A stretch of DNA of 43,883 nucleotides. Origin: Desulfurellaceae bacterium (GTDB taxonomy: Bacteria > Campylobacterota_A > Desulfurellia > Desulfurellales > Hippeaceae). Location of the stretch: assembly GCA_015486965.1 (NCBI GenBank), contig WFQQ01000122.1, forward strand, positions 1 to 43,883, read 5' to 3'. Shown one piece after another: positions 43,770 to 43,883 of this stretch; the first letter of the stretch is position 1, and every line of letters starts with the position of its first letter. The notes beneath the pieces were generated by a model, which was not told the DNA's origin, did no database searches, and was given only the letters and a program-made list of their open reading frames with translations. The position numbers and the translations under genes are program-made.

Positions 43770-43883
43770 AATTTCTAAGCTTTTTAGCTTCACTAATTGT
43801 TCATGCCTTTTTTGTTCTCATCTTCCTCCTTATTGTTAAAACCCCCACGGTGAAACCAAAAAAAACACCGATTTATACTGTGA
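43766..43883 (+). CDS. TonB/TolA-like energy-transducing protein, N-terminal fragment cut by window edge
   Basis: This 39-codon partial frame is not in the ORF track. It starts in an ATGA overlap with the ExbD gene and encodes MKFLSFLASLIVHAFFVLIF, a membrane anchor with the SxxxH pattern (Ser9, His13) that TonB/TolA anchors use to engage ExbB-ExbD or TolQ-TolR, then KPKK, the beginning of a proline/lysine-type linker. The remainder lies beyond the window. Confidence 0.75.
   Translation, partial: MKFLSFLASLIVHAFFVLIFLLIVKTPTVKPKKTPIYTV

Overview
The window reads as a stretch of chromosome from a moderately AT-rich, Gram-negative, probably anaerobic and thermophilic bacterium. My best guess is a member of Campylobacterota in the Desulfurella/Hippea group. 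The main argument is gene order: parA-parB lies upstream of atpF'-atpF-atpH-atpA-atpG-atpD-atpC, which runs into exbB/tolQ-exbD/tolR-tonB/tolA. I remember this order from Campylobacter-type genomes. The Lys/Glu-rich proteins, split ATP synthase genes, indolepyruvate:ferredoxin oxidoreductase and retained mraZ-rsmH fit a deep, thermophilic branch. The genus is inference; the sequence alone does not prove it.

All 44 genes I accept (43 complete, the last cut by the window edge) are on the + strand. Most neighbours overlap by 1-47 nt or abut. The only gaps above 40 nt are the leader before mraZ, 61 nt between comM and queF, 41 nt between parB and a permease gene, and 72 nt before the atp genes. 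No tRNA, rRNA, CRISPR, insertion sequence or phage gene was seen, and no gene-free stretch exceeds about 115 bases.

Layout: (1) 1-3471, a shortened dcw (division and cell wall) cluster, mraZ-rsmH-ftsL-ftsI, behind a promoter and three 10-bp MraZ boxes. (2) 3490-6903, U32 protein, rsmD, coaD and an aminotransferase. (3) 6906-14719, envelope genes (TPR membrane protein, class A PBP, fibronectin-type lipoprotein) with rluD and comM. (4) 14781-20127, queF, iorA, iorB, valS. (5) 20129-26014, an unknown exported protein and a sugar cassette: polysaccharide deacetylase, GT4, and two tandem GT2 paralogues sharing a very similar 215-bp block. (6) 26018-30695, a macro-domain protein, a branched-chain-amino-acid-type ABC transporter (livHMGF) without a binding protein, and nadK. 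(7) 30695-34805, recN, murG, parA, parB. (8) 34847-36964, an ArsB/NhaD-type permease with a fused N-terminal exported domain, and a Usp-like protein, both between parB and the ATP synthase genes. (9) 37037-43883, F1 and b/b' genes of ATP synthase, then exbB-exbD-tonB/tolA.

The most unusual direct observations are: livH appears to start at an AUA codon with a well-placed Shine-Dalgarno and an ATAG stop/start overlap; the MraZ operator is merged with the mraZ ribosome binding site and start codon; the two GT2 genes share exact identical runs at a constant offset; and the permease-Usp pair sits inside an otherwise conserved parB/atp neighbourhood. I did not find a clearly new defence system or similar multi-gene novelty; most genes are recognisable housekeeping.
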